A stretch of 64,000 nt of DNA from Tipula vernalis (GCA_958295665.1 OY282559.1:136433241-136497240); one strand, 5' to 3'; counted from the first letter of the stretch, positions 23,505 through 34,839 are shown. Program-made: numbers and translations. Notes: a model not told the origin generated them from the sequence alone.

Positions 23505-25455
23505 GCAGATCATTAATATAAATGGAGAAAAGCAAAGGCCCCAAAATAGAACCCTGAGGCACCCCGTCAAATACTCCTCGAATACTCGATTGAGCTTCTC
23601 CATGCTTTACGAAATGTTTGCGGTCGCTCAAATAAGAATGAAGCAACATAATAGAAGAATTCGAAAATGTATAATACAAATGTAACTTCTGAAGCAAGTG
23701 GATATGGTTAACACAATCAAAAGCTTTAGAAAAGTCTAAAAGGAGTAAAATACCAAATGAATGGCCCTTGTCCAGAATAGTTGATAGATCATCAACTATA
23801 TGCACCAGTGCAGTGGTAGTGCTATGACCAGGTTTGTATCCTGATTGAAATTTGCTTAGAAAATCAAACCGGATAAGGTGTTCGGTAATTTGGAGTTGAA
23901 TAATTTTCTCTAGTACCTTTGATAACGCCGGTAAAATACTTATCGGACGAATATCACCAATACCAGAAACCACATCCTTTTTAGGCAGGGGAATGATAGA
24001 AGCAACCTTCCACAAATCAGGAAACACCGATTTCGTTAAACATTGGTTAATAATAAATGTGATATGAGGCAGAAATAATTCAATAAACAATTTAAGTACT
24101 TTAAAGTTTATATTATCATATGCCATTAGATCCGATTTAACAGCACGAATCGCATTCAGCAACATAAGCTCATCGACACAATCAAATACAAACGCGTAGC
24201 TTACCGAACTAATAAAATTAGAATTAGGTAAAGGTAAAACACCAACAGAATCACTAAACTTACAAATTCCATTCAAAATTTCTTCGGCAGAAAACATAAT
24301 GACTGCCTCATTTGATGTACCTAAAACTCCAAGCTTTTTTAAATTGACCCACGTTCTTTTAGAATTGCATACATTCCCAAAATAGAATGAATGCTTAGCG
24401 TCATTAATGCATTTGTTGGTTTTATTTCTATAGTACTTAAAGGAAGCCAAATCATGCTCCAATCCATATTTTTTATATTTTTTATAAACCAATTATAAAT
24501 TTATAACCATTAAATCCAAAATATAAGCATTTAACCACGGAGCAGTAGGACACCTATTTAAAACTCTCTTACGAGGCACACAGATATTATCCAACTGTAA
24601 AAGGTTTAAGTTGAATTCCTCAACCATATCATTCACATCCGCATAAAAACGAAAATTCAACTAATCCAACGAAAAGAAACAACTTACAAAACTCTCACGT
24701 TCAATCGCTTTAACATCAGCAACTACGGTATAGGAAATTTTATCCCTGACTCGACAGAATTTATAGCATGCAAAAACCGAGTCGTGATCAGAAATAGCAG
24801 GAACAGCATGTTGCCCAAAAGAAACAATATTATGCCTAACAGGCTCATACAAAATGATCAAATCCAACAAGCAGTTATCTAATCTAGTCGGTTTAAAAGG
24901 TAAATAATATAAATTGTACAAACTCAACCAATCACTAAGTTTATTGTTAGTCAACATGTTAAAATTAAAATCACCGCAGCAAATAACTTTTACATACTGA
25001 AACACATATTGAGAAAAAATTATTTGTAAATTATTAATATCCTCCGTACAAGCCGGAGGCGGGTTATAAACAATCAAAATAAGAATTTTTCCAAACCGTC
25101 CAATAAGTTCAGATGCCAAAATTTCAACTTTTCCAAATGTGCCAGAAAATAATTTACAGACTTTTAAAGTATCCCTGAAATAAATACCAACCCCACCCCA
25201 TCGTGTATTATTTATACGATCGAAACGTATTAATTTATAATTATTAATATGGAGTGACTTGTCTGAAATTTTACCGTTAAGTAGAGTTTCCGTTAACGCA
25301 AGAAAATCAAATTTGTAAACATCCAACAGTATAGTAATGTCATTAAAATGTTTAACTAAACTACGAACATTTAGATGATCAAACCATAAACAAGAACTGG
25401 CACTAACCTGCAGACTATCACCTGGAACAGCCTTACCACCGTTTGAAGTACAATC
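23505..25455 (-). pseudogene. Non-LTR ORF2, endonuclease and 5' reverse transcriptase
   Basis: The frame opens just after ORF1 and shows an apurinic-type endonuclease: LNVRSLVKHFNDI, then DFLALTETLL, RWGGVGIYFRD, CCGDFNFN and ISDHDSVFA. The reverse transcriptase follows, with GILLLLDFSKAFDCVNH and GVPQGSILGPLLFSIYIND. Two in-frame stops, TAG at 24663-24661 and TAA at 24495-24493, lie between the domains. The frame runs straight into element 1 at 23502/23505. ORF2 nicks target DNA and copies element RNA by target-primed reverse transcription. Confidence 0.88.
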
Positions 25456-26459
25456 TAAAAACCTTGTGGATTGGGTTGGCGTAGCCCTAAAAAAGGATGA
25501 CTCTTAGGTATATTTGGGAATTCCTTCACTAGAACACCAGCTGGCCAAGAAGTTGGATCCATCAATTTGTCAAACATAGTAACAGAAATTTTTATTTTAA
25601 ATGATGAGTAATCCTGTTTGAAATTATCCTTTAATTTTGGTGTAAAGCGATGAACAAATACTTCCGACAAATTGAAATTGTCTAGCAAATATTGCCTGAT
25701 ATTTGCTTCAGTAACATCCGGGTGAAGTCTGGAGACAAAAATCTGTTTTCGAGGCTCCACAGCACGTAAGGTAACACCGCTACCAGTGCCAATAATATGG
25801 TTGCTCATAACAGTTTTTGAAATTGAAGATGTTGACTGCTGGGCTGGAGTATTCATGCTCGCGGGAGCACTAATAATTTTCTTGCGTAAATCCATTGTAA
25901 CAGGCTGATTTGTCGTCAATGAGTTAATGCCAGGTAGAGGATAACCAACTGGCAAACCATTTGATTCCGTAACATCTGAAGCAGGTTGACATTCCGGTGA
26001 AGAAACATTAGGTAGAGGATAACCAACTGGCAAACCATTTGATTCAGCAAGATCTGAAGCAGGTTGACATTCCAGTGAAGACACATTAGGAACCGCTAAT
26101 ACTGATTTCGGTAACGCTGCACTAGATTGGCATAAATCAGTCTCCAATTCATAATCCACTTCTGGTTGCACTTTCTTTAAAGGAATCAAAGATGATTCAA
26201 GATTTTTCACAATTCTTTTTATATCACTAATGTTATTGACATGCATTTTATATACGTCATTACAATTATCACAAAACCAACATAAATTTTTAGAACTTCT
26301 TATACAGTCAAATGCTGCTTTTTTTATTCCCACACATTTGTAGTGTGCCACATTTGAACAAAAACCACTACAAACTAAACCATTTTCGTTTATGTTTGTT
26401 TCACAAATCATACAATTGATGGAACTCATCTTATGTAAACCGTTCATATACACACACAA
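25455..26459 (-). CDS. Non-LTR ORF1 with PHD-like finger
   Basis: 334 residues. The N-terminus has a Cys/His cluster of PHD type (NCMICETNINENGLVCSGFC, then HYKCVG and CWFCDNC), seen in ORF1 of CR1-like elements. The middle is low complexity with a perfect 26-residue tandem duplication (each copy NVSSxECQPASD...NGLPVGYPLP), visible as a 78-bp DNA repeat at about 25930-26095. The C-terminal ~100 residues (RKQIFVSRLHPDVTEANIRQ onward) look like an RRM-type RNA-binding domain. No internal stop. It should bind element RNA. No host role can be inferred. Confidence 0.8.
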   Translation of the reverse strand: MCVYMNGLHKMSSINCMICETNINENGLVCSGFCSNVAHYKCVGIKKAAFDCIRSSKNLCWFCDNCNDVYKMHVNNISDIKRIVKNLESSLIPLKKVQPEVDYELETDLCQSSAALPKSVLAVPNVSSLECQPASDLAESNGLPVGYPLPNVSSPECQPASDVTESNGLPVGYPLPGINSLTTNQPVTMDLRKKIISAPASMNTPAQQSTSSISKTVMSNHIIGTGSGVTLRAVEPRKQIFVSRLHPDVTEANIRQYLLDNFNLSEVFVHRFTPKLKDNFKQDYSSFKIKISVTMFDKLMDPTSWPAGVLVKEFPNIPKSHPFLGLRQPNPQGF

Positions 26460-26489
26460 CTAACAAAAACTTAAACCAAACTATATATT

Positions 26490-26905
26490 ACTACGTTTCC
26501 ATGACGGAGTTAACCGGGATTAACGTGGATTATCTGATCATGGAAACATGTCGAGTTTAGGATTTTCGTTAAGTTTACTAATCCATCTTAACTCAACGAA
26601 AGTAGTAGGGTTAGAAGGGATTCTATCTGTCAAAAGCGAAAAAAACAATTATATCAATTCCAAATGGCATTGCGAGTATTCTTGTCTCTCTGTACTACTT
26701 TATAAATCACAAAAAATCACAGTTAATATTAAATTTAAAAATTTCCACCAAACAAATCAAATTTCTAAAAGTGATTTTAAATTGTTGTGAAATGTTAAAT
26801 TTCACTAGAATTTATAATTGCATGGAAACGATATGGATTAGCGCCGCCATGTTATTAACTCAACGAAACTCTTAAATCGGGTTAACTCTGTCATGGAAAC
26901 GTAGT
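26490..26905. mobile_element. 416-bp TIR element (MITE)
   Basis: The ends ACTACGTTTCCATGACGGAG and (reverse complement of right) ACTACGTTTCCATGACAGAG form TIRs of about 27 bp including GTTAACC. ATATATT lies on both sides (26483-26489 and 26906-26912), a 7-bp, perhaps 8-bp, duplication. The words TAACTCAACGAAA and CATGGAAAC recur internally. No transposase. The duplication length allows hAT or another superfamily; I leave it open. Confidence 0.75.
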
Positions 26906-26929
26906 ATATATTAAATGTTAATAGATTAA

Positions 26930-26986
26930 AAATTTATTTATTTATTTATTTTTTTTTATTTTTTTATTTTTTTTTTTCACACAGCA
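26930..26986. repeat. T-rich low-complexity run
   Basis: TTTA and T-homopolymer sequence. On the minus strand it would read as an A-rich tail and could mark the 3' end of another retroelement, but nothing upstream supports that. Confidence 0.5.
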
Positions 26987-29039
26987 AAAACATAAAACGT
27001 CAACTTAGTTCAAAAGCTACTACGATTAGTAGACGATAGTTACGATAGTTTTCAATAAATTTAATTAAAAAATAAATTAAAATCAGTGATAAACTAACCA
27101 ATTCGTTTTCTACGCGACTTTTTAGACATGGAAATAAATTAACACATGATTTCGCTGCAACAGTTTGTTATTCTCTTGAAGGCTTAAATCCGAAGATTTC
27201 TAGAATGTAGTTGGCTAATATGGAAATTATTTTTCGCCTTTGATTTTCTGTTAAATATTTATTTTGCTCGTGTTCTGATAAAACGGTTAGTCCTAAAGGA
27301 GTGTTATCTTTAATGCCTAAATAAAAAAAATTATTTAGTATTAGTAAAATTTTTATATGCTTACAAAGGTTCTATTATTACATAGGAGGTTACCACAATC
27401 CCTGATCCTATAACCGCATTTGATTTTCGTAATATTCCATCATTTTGTATATCACGATATTGATGGTTTATTGAGTTACTATCGTCATCTATATATAGTT
27501 TTTTGTTTTAACTCTTAAAATAAAACTGGGATGTCGGTAATACTATTTTAGATAATCAATAAATATTTCTTCATTAACTTCAGCTCCGTGAATATTCTCA
27601 AAGTGGTCAAAGTCTTCAATTGAATGAATTGTATTTTGTAAAGCTGTATTAATCGAAAAAGTTAAAATGTAAAATTAAATATAACAAATTACGAGATTAG
27701 TGTTTCTGCTTGTATAACTAAAAATATTTTTTCATGAATGTATAATAATAGCTTACCCGATAAGACAAAATCCAGGTACAGCAATTCACTCATTTCATTT
27801 ACACAGTATTTATTAATTTTTGAAATTTTAGGTTCACCGTTTATATCGAATGTAATAAATATATTTTCTTCGGAATTCATGTTGAACGAAATACAAATAA
27901 ATAACAGTTTAAAATGTTTATTTTACTGCAAATAGTCGAATTTCGCTTAACATTCACGAACCATGAAAAACAGGTGCACGCGTTTACATTAATTTAACCC
28001 AATCAAAGTAAATTCACTTTGCTTTAATTTAAAGAATTTAATAAACTAATTGTATATTATTATACACTATTTTAATTTATATTGATTTCACGTCAAATTA
28101 ATAAACTTAAATTCACTTTGAACTTATTATTAAATGTTATTATTGAAGTATTAGATAAATTAACGTCCACTCGAAAACAATATTACAATACTTATGTAAA
28201 TTATTATATATTTGTAAAGAGGAACACGATATTTCCTGTTCTAATTATTTTAGATGAAATCGTATGAAATTTATAATGTTTTCGTATCAATGCATGATTT
28301 TTTGGTTTTTAGTTAACGGTAATTTTACATTTCGTATTATTTTTGTATATAATTTATATATTTTTCATATTAAAAGATATATGAATTTGAATAAGAACTA
28401 TACTGTTAAGATTTAAAAAATTGTTTTATACGAAGTGGGCTTATACTTAATACGAATATTGTGTAACCTGAATTTATAAATTATTTCTTATGGTTTTTAG
28501 ACAATAATATTATTAGATTTATGTGAAAGTCGATTTAAAGTTATTTGATTATTTTATAAATTCCAACGATAAATTGAATCTTATGAAAATTTAGACGAAA
28601 ATCCGTATAAACAAGTTTTATAAAAAAAATTTATTATTTATTTTTTGGATAATTTTCAACCGTGATGGATGCATGTAGTGCTTGACTGAATGGTTAATAT
28701 TCTAGACCTTTTGCGTAGTATATAATAATTAATTTAAACATCATTAACTGAGTAAATAAGTAGGTAATTTGAGCATTATTAATGTCCTTTTGCAAGATTT
28801 TTAGGAAATTGCCGATTGGTTGAATTTTTGATAGTATGGTTGAATATATAAAATATATATTTTTTCAGCTTTTATTTTTGAATCTAGTTGCAGTAGGTCA
28901 ACCATTGATTGATTGTTTACAGGAGGGCCGTGGCTAATGGGGCAGGTGCTGTGAATTTGAATTGTAGCTTGGCAATTTGTAATTTTTTAACATTCCCATA
29001 TAATTTTATTGTTGATGTTGAATTATTCATGAAGCTTAA

Positions 29040-29165
29040 TATTATGGTTGAGGTTGGTATTGGTATTGAAGTGGGTGTTGGTATTGGTGTTCGTACTGGT
29101 GTTAATGTTCATACTTGTTGGTATAATTGTTAATGATAGTTTTGGTATTAGTATTCATATTGGTT
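29040..29165. repeat. GGTATT/GGTGTT minisatellite
   Basis: Imperfect hexamer/dodecamer repeats of GTTGGTATTGGTATT type with several point changes. Confidence 0.65.
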
Positions 29166-30484
29166 AGTTAAAATGGTTTTAGTTTAAAACACTCCTAAGA
29201 AACTCGACCAAGATGGCAATGCATGAGATGACAGCACGATGGCCAGATGGTAGTTGGCTGAATGATTGTCAAACTATTAATGGGTATTCATTTGTGGTGC
29301 ATAGGGATTGATCTAGAATTTATTTCAGAGATTCAAATTTATACTTAATTAATTTTAAAATAGTTATTGTAAGAATTAATGCATATTTAAAATTTTAAAA
29401 TTTAGGAATGTCTTGAAGGACCTGAAACAACCTTATAGGAGTTGGAGCAGTAGATGAACTTTAAATTGTATTGTCTTGTGCTAAATAAATTATTAAAAAT
29501 ATATTACTAACAAATTTACTAACTATCAACTACTTAGGTGTCTGGAACCGGGTTGAGTCTTTGTTGCTAACATTCCTTTCCCATCCCTCGATTTTGTTAT
29601 ATGTAAAAAGGTGTACGACAGCGGCCTGGCCAGGGGCGGGTATCACAACTATTAGACCTATGTGGTTATCGATGTGGCGGCTTCCTTTACGGGGTGAAAT
29701 ATTGCTATGTTGGCTTCATGAAAAGCGGAGTATGATGGTAAGGGAGAGTTATGGTGTCGTGTTGCAACATGGGTATAGTGGTGTGGTATTCGAATTTATA
29801 ATACTGGAGACTTGCTTAATGCTTGATCGTACATCGCAATCAATCAATCAATCCAGAGTCTTCATACTTTCGAAGTGAGGATCCAATGCTGTGAACATTC
29901 CAATAAGCACTTTGTCCTCTCGTCGTAACCCCCAACTATATAGGTACTCAGATGTCGACGTGTAACTTCTGTTCCAGAATATAGTTTTAGGTTTTAATGT
30001 TCAAAATCTTTGTATTGCTTTCAGTGGAGGATAGTTAAGGAAGGTAAATCAAAATCTCTTAAAACAAAAACTTAAAATAAAAAAGTTTTAAGAAAAGGGT
30101 TAAAAATTTTATTATTTTATCATATTTGTATCCTTTATGTATGTATAAAGGATCGGTATGGCTTAGAAGAATTTTTTTTTCTTTCTTGTAATAAAACTAA
30201 AAGAAAGTCAAAACGACCATAAGATAAAATTCTATATATCATATTCTCACACTTCCCATTGGACTTATAAATAAAATTAAAATGTATAGTGTTGTGTAGG
30301 ATATAAAAATGGTACGGCCATTTTGGATTAAAAATAAATTTTATTATATCCTTTTATATTTTTTTGCTGGGTATATCATACAACAGTCTGTGTGTGCCTT
30401 GGATAGATATCCTAATAACTAGAAGCAACAAAAAAAACATATCGAGACGTAAAAATTATTTTCGACCAAACGAACACAAATAAT

Positions 30485-30502
30485 ATGTGTGTGTGTGTGT
30501 TT
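30485..30502. repeat. (GT)n microsatellite
   Basis: Uninterrupted TG dinucleotide run followed by TTGTGTATG. Confidence 0.85.
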
Positions 30503-31661
30503 GTGTATGCACGAGGGACAATATAATGGTAATCCTATCCCTCCACCCTATATACCCATAGCTAAACTATAAAATCATCATCATATAAAATATCCTTTTC
30601 TGCTGCTACTGCTGGATATTTTATTAAATAGGATAAATGAAGTGACAAAATTTTATATTGTATGCTATATTCCTTTGGTATATGTGTGTGTTGTACTATA
30701 TGCGATATGTACATACGTACTAAAAAAAAAAGGATTCAAGGATAATAATAAAAAATATTTGGAATATAATGTCCGGTTCAGTTATTTGGTTGGTTGAATG
30801 TTTTTCGAAAGATAACTTTTTTTATCCATTTTTCAATTGGAAAACGAGAAAAAAATGTTTTTATTTCTTTTTTATATTTTTTGATCCTGATGGTGGTGGA
30901 TTGGTGGTGATATACACGGGTGGTTAAGGGAATTGTTTTTTTTGTTGAAATTTGATGTGTTTATTATAAAAAAAAAATAATAATAATTTAAATTTGATGA
31001 TATTACAAAAAATTAATCAATATACGCCAGTTGAATGTACCACCATCATGGTCCTTTTTAAATTTTAATTGCAGTCGCAAGTTTCGGTTTACAATTTATG
31101 TTGTTATGATTATTATTCTTATTGTATTTTAAAAGGGTTACTCTTTTGTAATTGGAATTCAATTTCAACAGCTTCCTGGATATTAATTACGTTAAACTTG
31201 TGCGGTGATATACAGTGCTGGTAAAAAAAAATTGGGCAAACAAATTTATTGCAAATTGGAGTCTTTTTTGCTAAAATTACAAAACTTTTGAAAGCAATTG
31301 TTTTATTATTTCATTTTAAATACATGTATGATGTAATTTTTTGAAAAAAAAAAATTGACCTGCAATTTAGGGGCAAAACAACAAAAAATGCCAAAATATT
31401 CAAAATACGTTGATTGGTGTTAAAGTAATGTAATAAATTAAACACTTATTTTTTATTTTTTTGTTTCTTTTTTATTGATTTATAGAAGTTCAATCTTTCA
31501 TATTAATATTTTGTTGGACCGCCTTTTGCTTTTATTACACCGGTACAACCCCGCAACTGATGTGCAAAAAAATAGGGCAAGCAATTATTTTTTTTTACGC
31601 CTACCGTTCTTGGCCGTCATTAGGGTGCAGATGTTTTATTGCCTGTAATTAATTGTTTGAG

Positions 31662-31669
31662 TATAAATA
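31662..31669 (+). promoter_or_regulatory. TATA box candidate of the Tc1 transposase gene
   Basis: TATAAATA about 80 bp upstream of the coding region and just inside the left TIR. Position and match are good for a core promoter. An initiator was not identified. Confidence 0.5.
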
Positions 31670-31743
31670 GTGCATATTCTGTAAGATTAAGTTATTCTGT
31701 AAGTGATCCTAGACAAATAAAGAATAAAGTGCAATTTTAGTTA

Positions 31744-32864
31744 AAAAAAATTGGAAAAGTTAGTGACCAGTGTAAAAGCCATATGTTGATTTTGGCGCGA
31801 GAAAATTTAACCACGCGTGAAATAGGTGAAAGATTAAACATTCCTAAAAGTACTGTCGCGTGGAATATCAAAAAAAAATCGAGAGATGGGCGGTACACAA
31901 AGAAAGAAAGGCTCTGGAAGGCCCAGAAAGACAACGCCAGTGGAAGATCGTTTTATACTATTACAAAGTCGTCGGAACCGTTTTAAAACTTCATCGGACA
32001 TAAGACAGGATCTTGAGCGAGCAACGGGTAAAAAATTTTAGCCGGCTTAGTGAGAAAAAGACTTGTTAAAGCTGGTTTGAGAGCACTTAAACCAGTCCAG
32101 AAGCCTGAGTTCACATTACTAGTGAAAAAAAAACGTTTACTATGGGCCCAGGAGCATGTTAATTGGACTCCAGAGATGTGGAATGATTTGATTTTCTCCG
32201 ATGAATCAAAATTCAAGCTGCATGTTTGAGATGGAAGAATTCTCGTAAGGAAAAAACCTGGCGAGAGACTTAGCAACGAATGTCTTTTAAGACTTCCACC
32301 GAAAAAAGAAGGAGTTATGGTCTGGGGATGCTTTTCTGGAAATGAAACCGGTCGATTGTACTTCCTCAGTTCCAGCGTTACAGCAGCTGTTTATCTGCAG
32401 GTCCTTCAGAACGAATTTGAGCGTTCTGCGTTAAAGCTTTTTGGCGAGACTTGCAAATTTATTTTTCAACAGGACATCGCTCCTTGCCATACCGCCAAAA
32501 TTGTGAGTAATTCATTTTGAATTGTAGATAGACAAATTGGCTTTCAGATAAACATAAACAATTTGTTAAAAACTTGTTTTTTTTCTTATCTCTTCATTTA
32601 AAGGTAAAAAAGTACTTCGAAGAAAAAAGTATCGATGTGTTGAGCTGGCCCCCGTATAGTCCAGACTTAAATCCAATTGAAAATATTTGGTCTATAATGA
32701 AGCTAGAAGTAGCAAGGAAGCGCCCAGAATCGATTGAAGCTTTAAAAAGTTTGTTGATGATTTGGGAATCCATATCTCCTGCGACTTTGAAAAATTTATC
32801 AAATTCAATGAATCGGAGGTGTATCGCTGAAATAAAAGCAAAAGGCGGTCCAACAAAATATTAA
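31744..32864 (+). pseudogene. Tc1 transposase with intron, decayed
   Basis: Typical Tc1 domain order. A helix-turn-helix (LTTREIGERLNIPKSTVAWN), a GRPRKT-type linker in the second frame, then the DDE core: Asp in FSDESKF, Asp in FQQDIAPCHTAK, Glu in SPDLNPIENIW, with 34 residues between the last two once a 99-bp GTGAGT...AAAG intron (32503-32601) is removed. Lesions: a frameshift near 31908, a second near 32036, and TGA at 32227-32229. A clear ATG is not visible at the start. It ends with EIKAKGGPTKY and TAA at 32862-32864. The protein would excise and insert the element at TA. Confidence 0.9.
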
Positions 32865-33154
32865 TATTAAAGATTGAACTTCTATAAATCAATAAAAAAC
32901 AAACAAAAAAATAAAAAATAAGTGTTTAATTTATTACATTACTTTAACACCAATCAAACGTATTTTGAATATTTTGGCATTTTTCGGTGTTTTGTCCCTA
33001 AATTGCAGGTCAATTTTTTTCAAAAAATTACGTCATACATGCATTTAAAATGAAATAATAAACCAATTGTTTTCAAAAGTTTTGTAATTTTAGCAAAAAA
33101 AGACTCCAATTTGCAATAAATTTGTTTGCCCAATTTTTTTTTACCAGCACTGTA

Positions 33155-34295
33155 CATATTACATATGTTCCGTCTCCACCACACAAGAATATTTTTCTTT
33201 ATTTTCTTAAATTTTCTGTTCTGGGACCACGAAACACTTCTATCGTGGTTTAAGGTTTTCCATTTTTTTAGATAAGCGAAGCTGACCACAAAGTGAAATA
33301 ATCAATATGTTGACAAGAGCACATTGGTTTATTTTGCCAATAGTTTAGGGTGCAGGAATGACATCGCATTTTTTAAACCATGGTTTGATCTAGTTTGATG
33401 TTGAAGATGAGTCGTTTGGGATTATTGCTTCTCGGTTACAAAATACAGAATAGATTTCTTAGATTTTGACACTATATTTCTTAATTTGTTCACTGTTTGG
33501 ATTACTATTTAATTTTAAATTCCTTATTCAAAGGTAGATATTAATTACAAAATTATATTATGGCTATAGGGACATAATCTTCATAGTTTATTAGCTTTAC
33601 ATTAACATTACAATAACAAAGTGTTTATAACAGAATGGAATAAATGGAGTTTGGCTGAAAACCAGCTTTCACTTATAATATCGAAATTTATCTTACATGC
33701 TCTAGTGTACCTGCTTGCGTCATAATTCCTGCAGTTCCGTCAAGTAGAGGAAATTTGTGTGGATAAGGTACCCACAAGTTAGATGTTGACAGACGCATTT
33801 TTTTTTTTATTTAATACTAGAAAGGAAGATTAGTTCATTGCTCAAACGTAGTACGATGTAGAATGGGGCTAAGGCACCCAAAACGTGGACTACCAATAGC
33901 TACTCGAAATGGAGGTGAAAACGGTATATTTTAGTTTGACTTATAACATGGCTACCCTAAGCTTTGGAATGGTAAATTTGACCGCTGGCCATAGTTGTTG
34001 CAGTTGCCATTAGTCCCTAATAGTTGTTAGAATCAGTAAAGACTGGCGGACGTTGTTCATGGAAAAGCTGGAAGTGTGGTTGACACCATATGTTCCCTTG
34101 CTGCCTCTTGCGAGGCTGTCAATAGACCGCCGTCCGTTCGGCACCCCGGAGTTAGTAATTAGGGTGAGGTCATATTTTCGTGTTTATTACTTTGTTGGTG
34201 AAAAAAAAAAATTGTTTGTAAAATTTGAACGTTATATAAATTATTTCTTGATTCTAAACAACAAAATTATTGTTTTCCTTATTTTCTTCTGTGGT
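33155..34295. other. Non-coding stretch right of the Tc1 element
   Basis: No gene recognised. A GC-richer patch (34040-34170) is open for about 87 codons on the plus strand but shows no domain or homology I can name. Copia LTR sequence may be included, but I could not delimit it. Confidence 0.4.
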
Positions 34296-34299
34296 GATG

Positions 34300-34804
34300 G
34301 CTCTGGTCTTAGATGACCTCTTGGGTTGCTGAAGAAATGGCCATATATTTAACCTCAGTGCTGGATAATTGTTGATAGTTGATGGTCGTTTACTGGACCA
34401 GTTAATAGCTGCATTTGATAATTTAAACAGGTACGTTTGTCCACGTCCGATGCCTAATCTGCGTCACTAAATCCATTATTTGAGTAATCATCAGTCTTTT
34501 CATACCGAATTTTATAATTAATTGTACAATGTACATATCGGAGTGTTCTTTTCACGGCCTTCCAATGCGCACTACCGAAATTTGAATTGAAACGACTTAC
34601 ATCATTTACTGCAAAGTTTATGTGTGGTATCGTACATTGTGTAAGAAATTGTAAGCAGCCCACAGCTTTTTGATACGGTACGTTGTGTAATTTCTCTTCT
34701 ATGCCATCTGACGTCATACTTATTGAAAGTTTTAGATTCAAGTCACTAGGTATACCAACTGCTTCCAATCTTTCACTCCGAAACGAGTTAATATTTCTTT
34801 GATG
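34300..34804 (-). pseudogene. Copia reverse transcriptase end and RNase H
   Basis: Begins with YIKEILTRFGVKDW, which continues the split reverse transcriptase, then VPYQKAVGCLQFLTQCTIPH and FAVNDVSRFNSNFG and a GFSDAD motif of copia RNase H. Past a TAG at about 34454 the frame degrades, but WSSKRPST and YMAISSATQEV-like pieces are readable to about 34300. Confidence 0.85.
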
Positions 34805-34839
34805 TACACTAAAAAAAACAATTCTGTTTTATTTACAAA

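Larger units (their letters stand above)
15564..26482 (-). mobile_element. Non-LTR retrotransposon (CR1/Jockey group), split
   Basis: Reads leftward: ORF1 (26459-25455), an ORF2 with endonuclease and reverse transcriptase, then a 3' UTR ending in a TAAA/TAAAA-type tail at 15564-15597. It lies in an intron of the element A second gene and is itself split at 16635/23504 by element 1. The 3' boundary is clear. The 5' boundary is uncertain because a MITE at 26490 abuts it, and I could not find a target duplication. Confidence 0.8.
14222..27880 (-). pseudogene. Element A second protein, spliced, split by nested insertion
   Basis: Leftward exons with clean GT-AG boundaries: 27880-27757 (ATG; ends before GTAAGC), about 27643-27490 (CTTTACAAAA after an AG; GAEVNEEIFIDYLK then TAG or a frameshift), 27316-27099 (TENQRRKIISILANYILEIF, then KPSRE and a TAA at 27170, then VNLFPCLKSRVENEL), 15520-15209, 15128-15026, 14597-14470 and 14389-14222 (TGA). 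Codon phase is preserved at the last five exon joins. The intron between 27099 and 15520 now holds the non-LTR element. Motifs include FLNLIRLLPPSLSG and QAPYIVALGQ, which match the companion protein of animal CACTA-like transposons as I know it. Its role in transposition is unknown. The N-terminal exons look CIDE-N-like. Confidence 0.65.
10288..28665 (-). mobile_element. Element A: CACTA-like DNA transposon with nested insertions
   Basis: The left end is TCACGGTTGAAAATT and the right end is AATTTTCAACCGTGA, a 15-bp inverted repeat with CAC...GTG termini and a TG dinucleotide outside each end (10286-10287 and 28666-28667). Both encoded genes read leftward: first a spliced second protein (27880 to 14222), then the start of a transposase (14063 onward). 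Without its insertions the element would be about 4-5 kb. It is defective: the transposase is truncated, and a foldback element, a TIR element and a non-LTR retrotransposon have landed in it. Assignment to the CACTA/EnSpm (CMC) group is inferred from protein motifs and ends. Confidence 0.7.
28670..31205. other. Non-coding stretch between element A and the Tc1 element
   Basis: No gene recognised. 29555-29880 is GC-richer and carries, near 29850, a copy of CCAGAGTCTTCATACTTTCG shared with 6493 and, with changes, 1691. The longest open stretch there has no recognisable motif. Confidence 0.5.
31213..33152 (+). mobile_element. Tc1-like transposon with long TIRs
   Basis: The ends CAGTGCTGGTAAAAAAAAA and the reverse complement of TTTTTTTTTACCAGCACTG are flanked by TA on each side (31211-31212 and 33153-33154). 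The TIRs are unusually long, about 320 bp (31213-31535 and 32830-33152), and reach into the transposase: the right TIR contains its last codons and stop. Overall 1940 bp. Confidence 0.92.

Noticed and set aside
34053..34316. Host exon on the plus strand
   Set aside because: Open frame without splice sites, domain or homology I can name; too short to claim.
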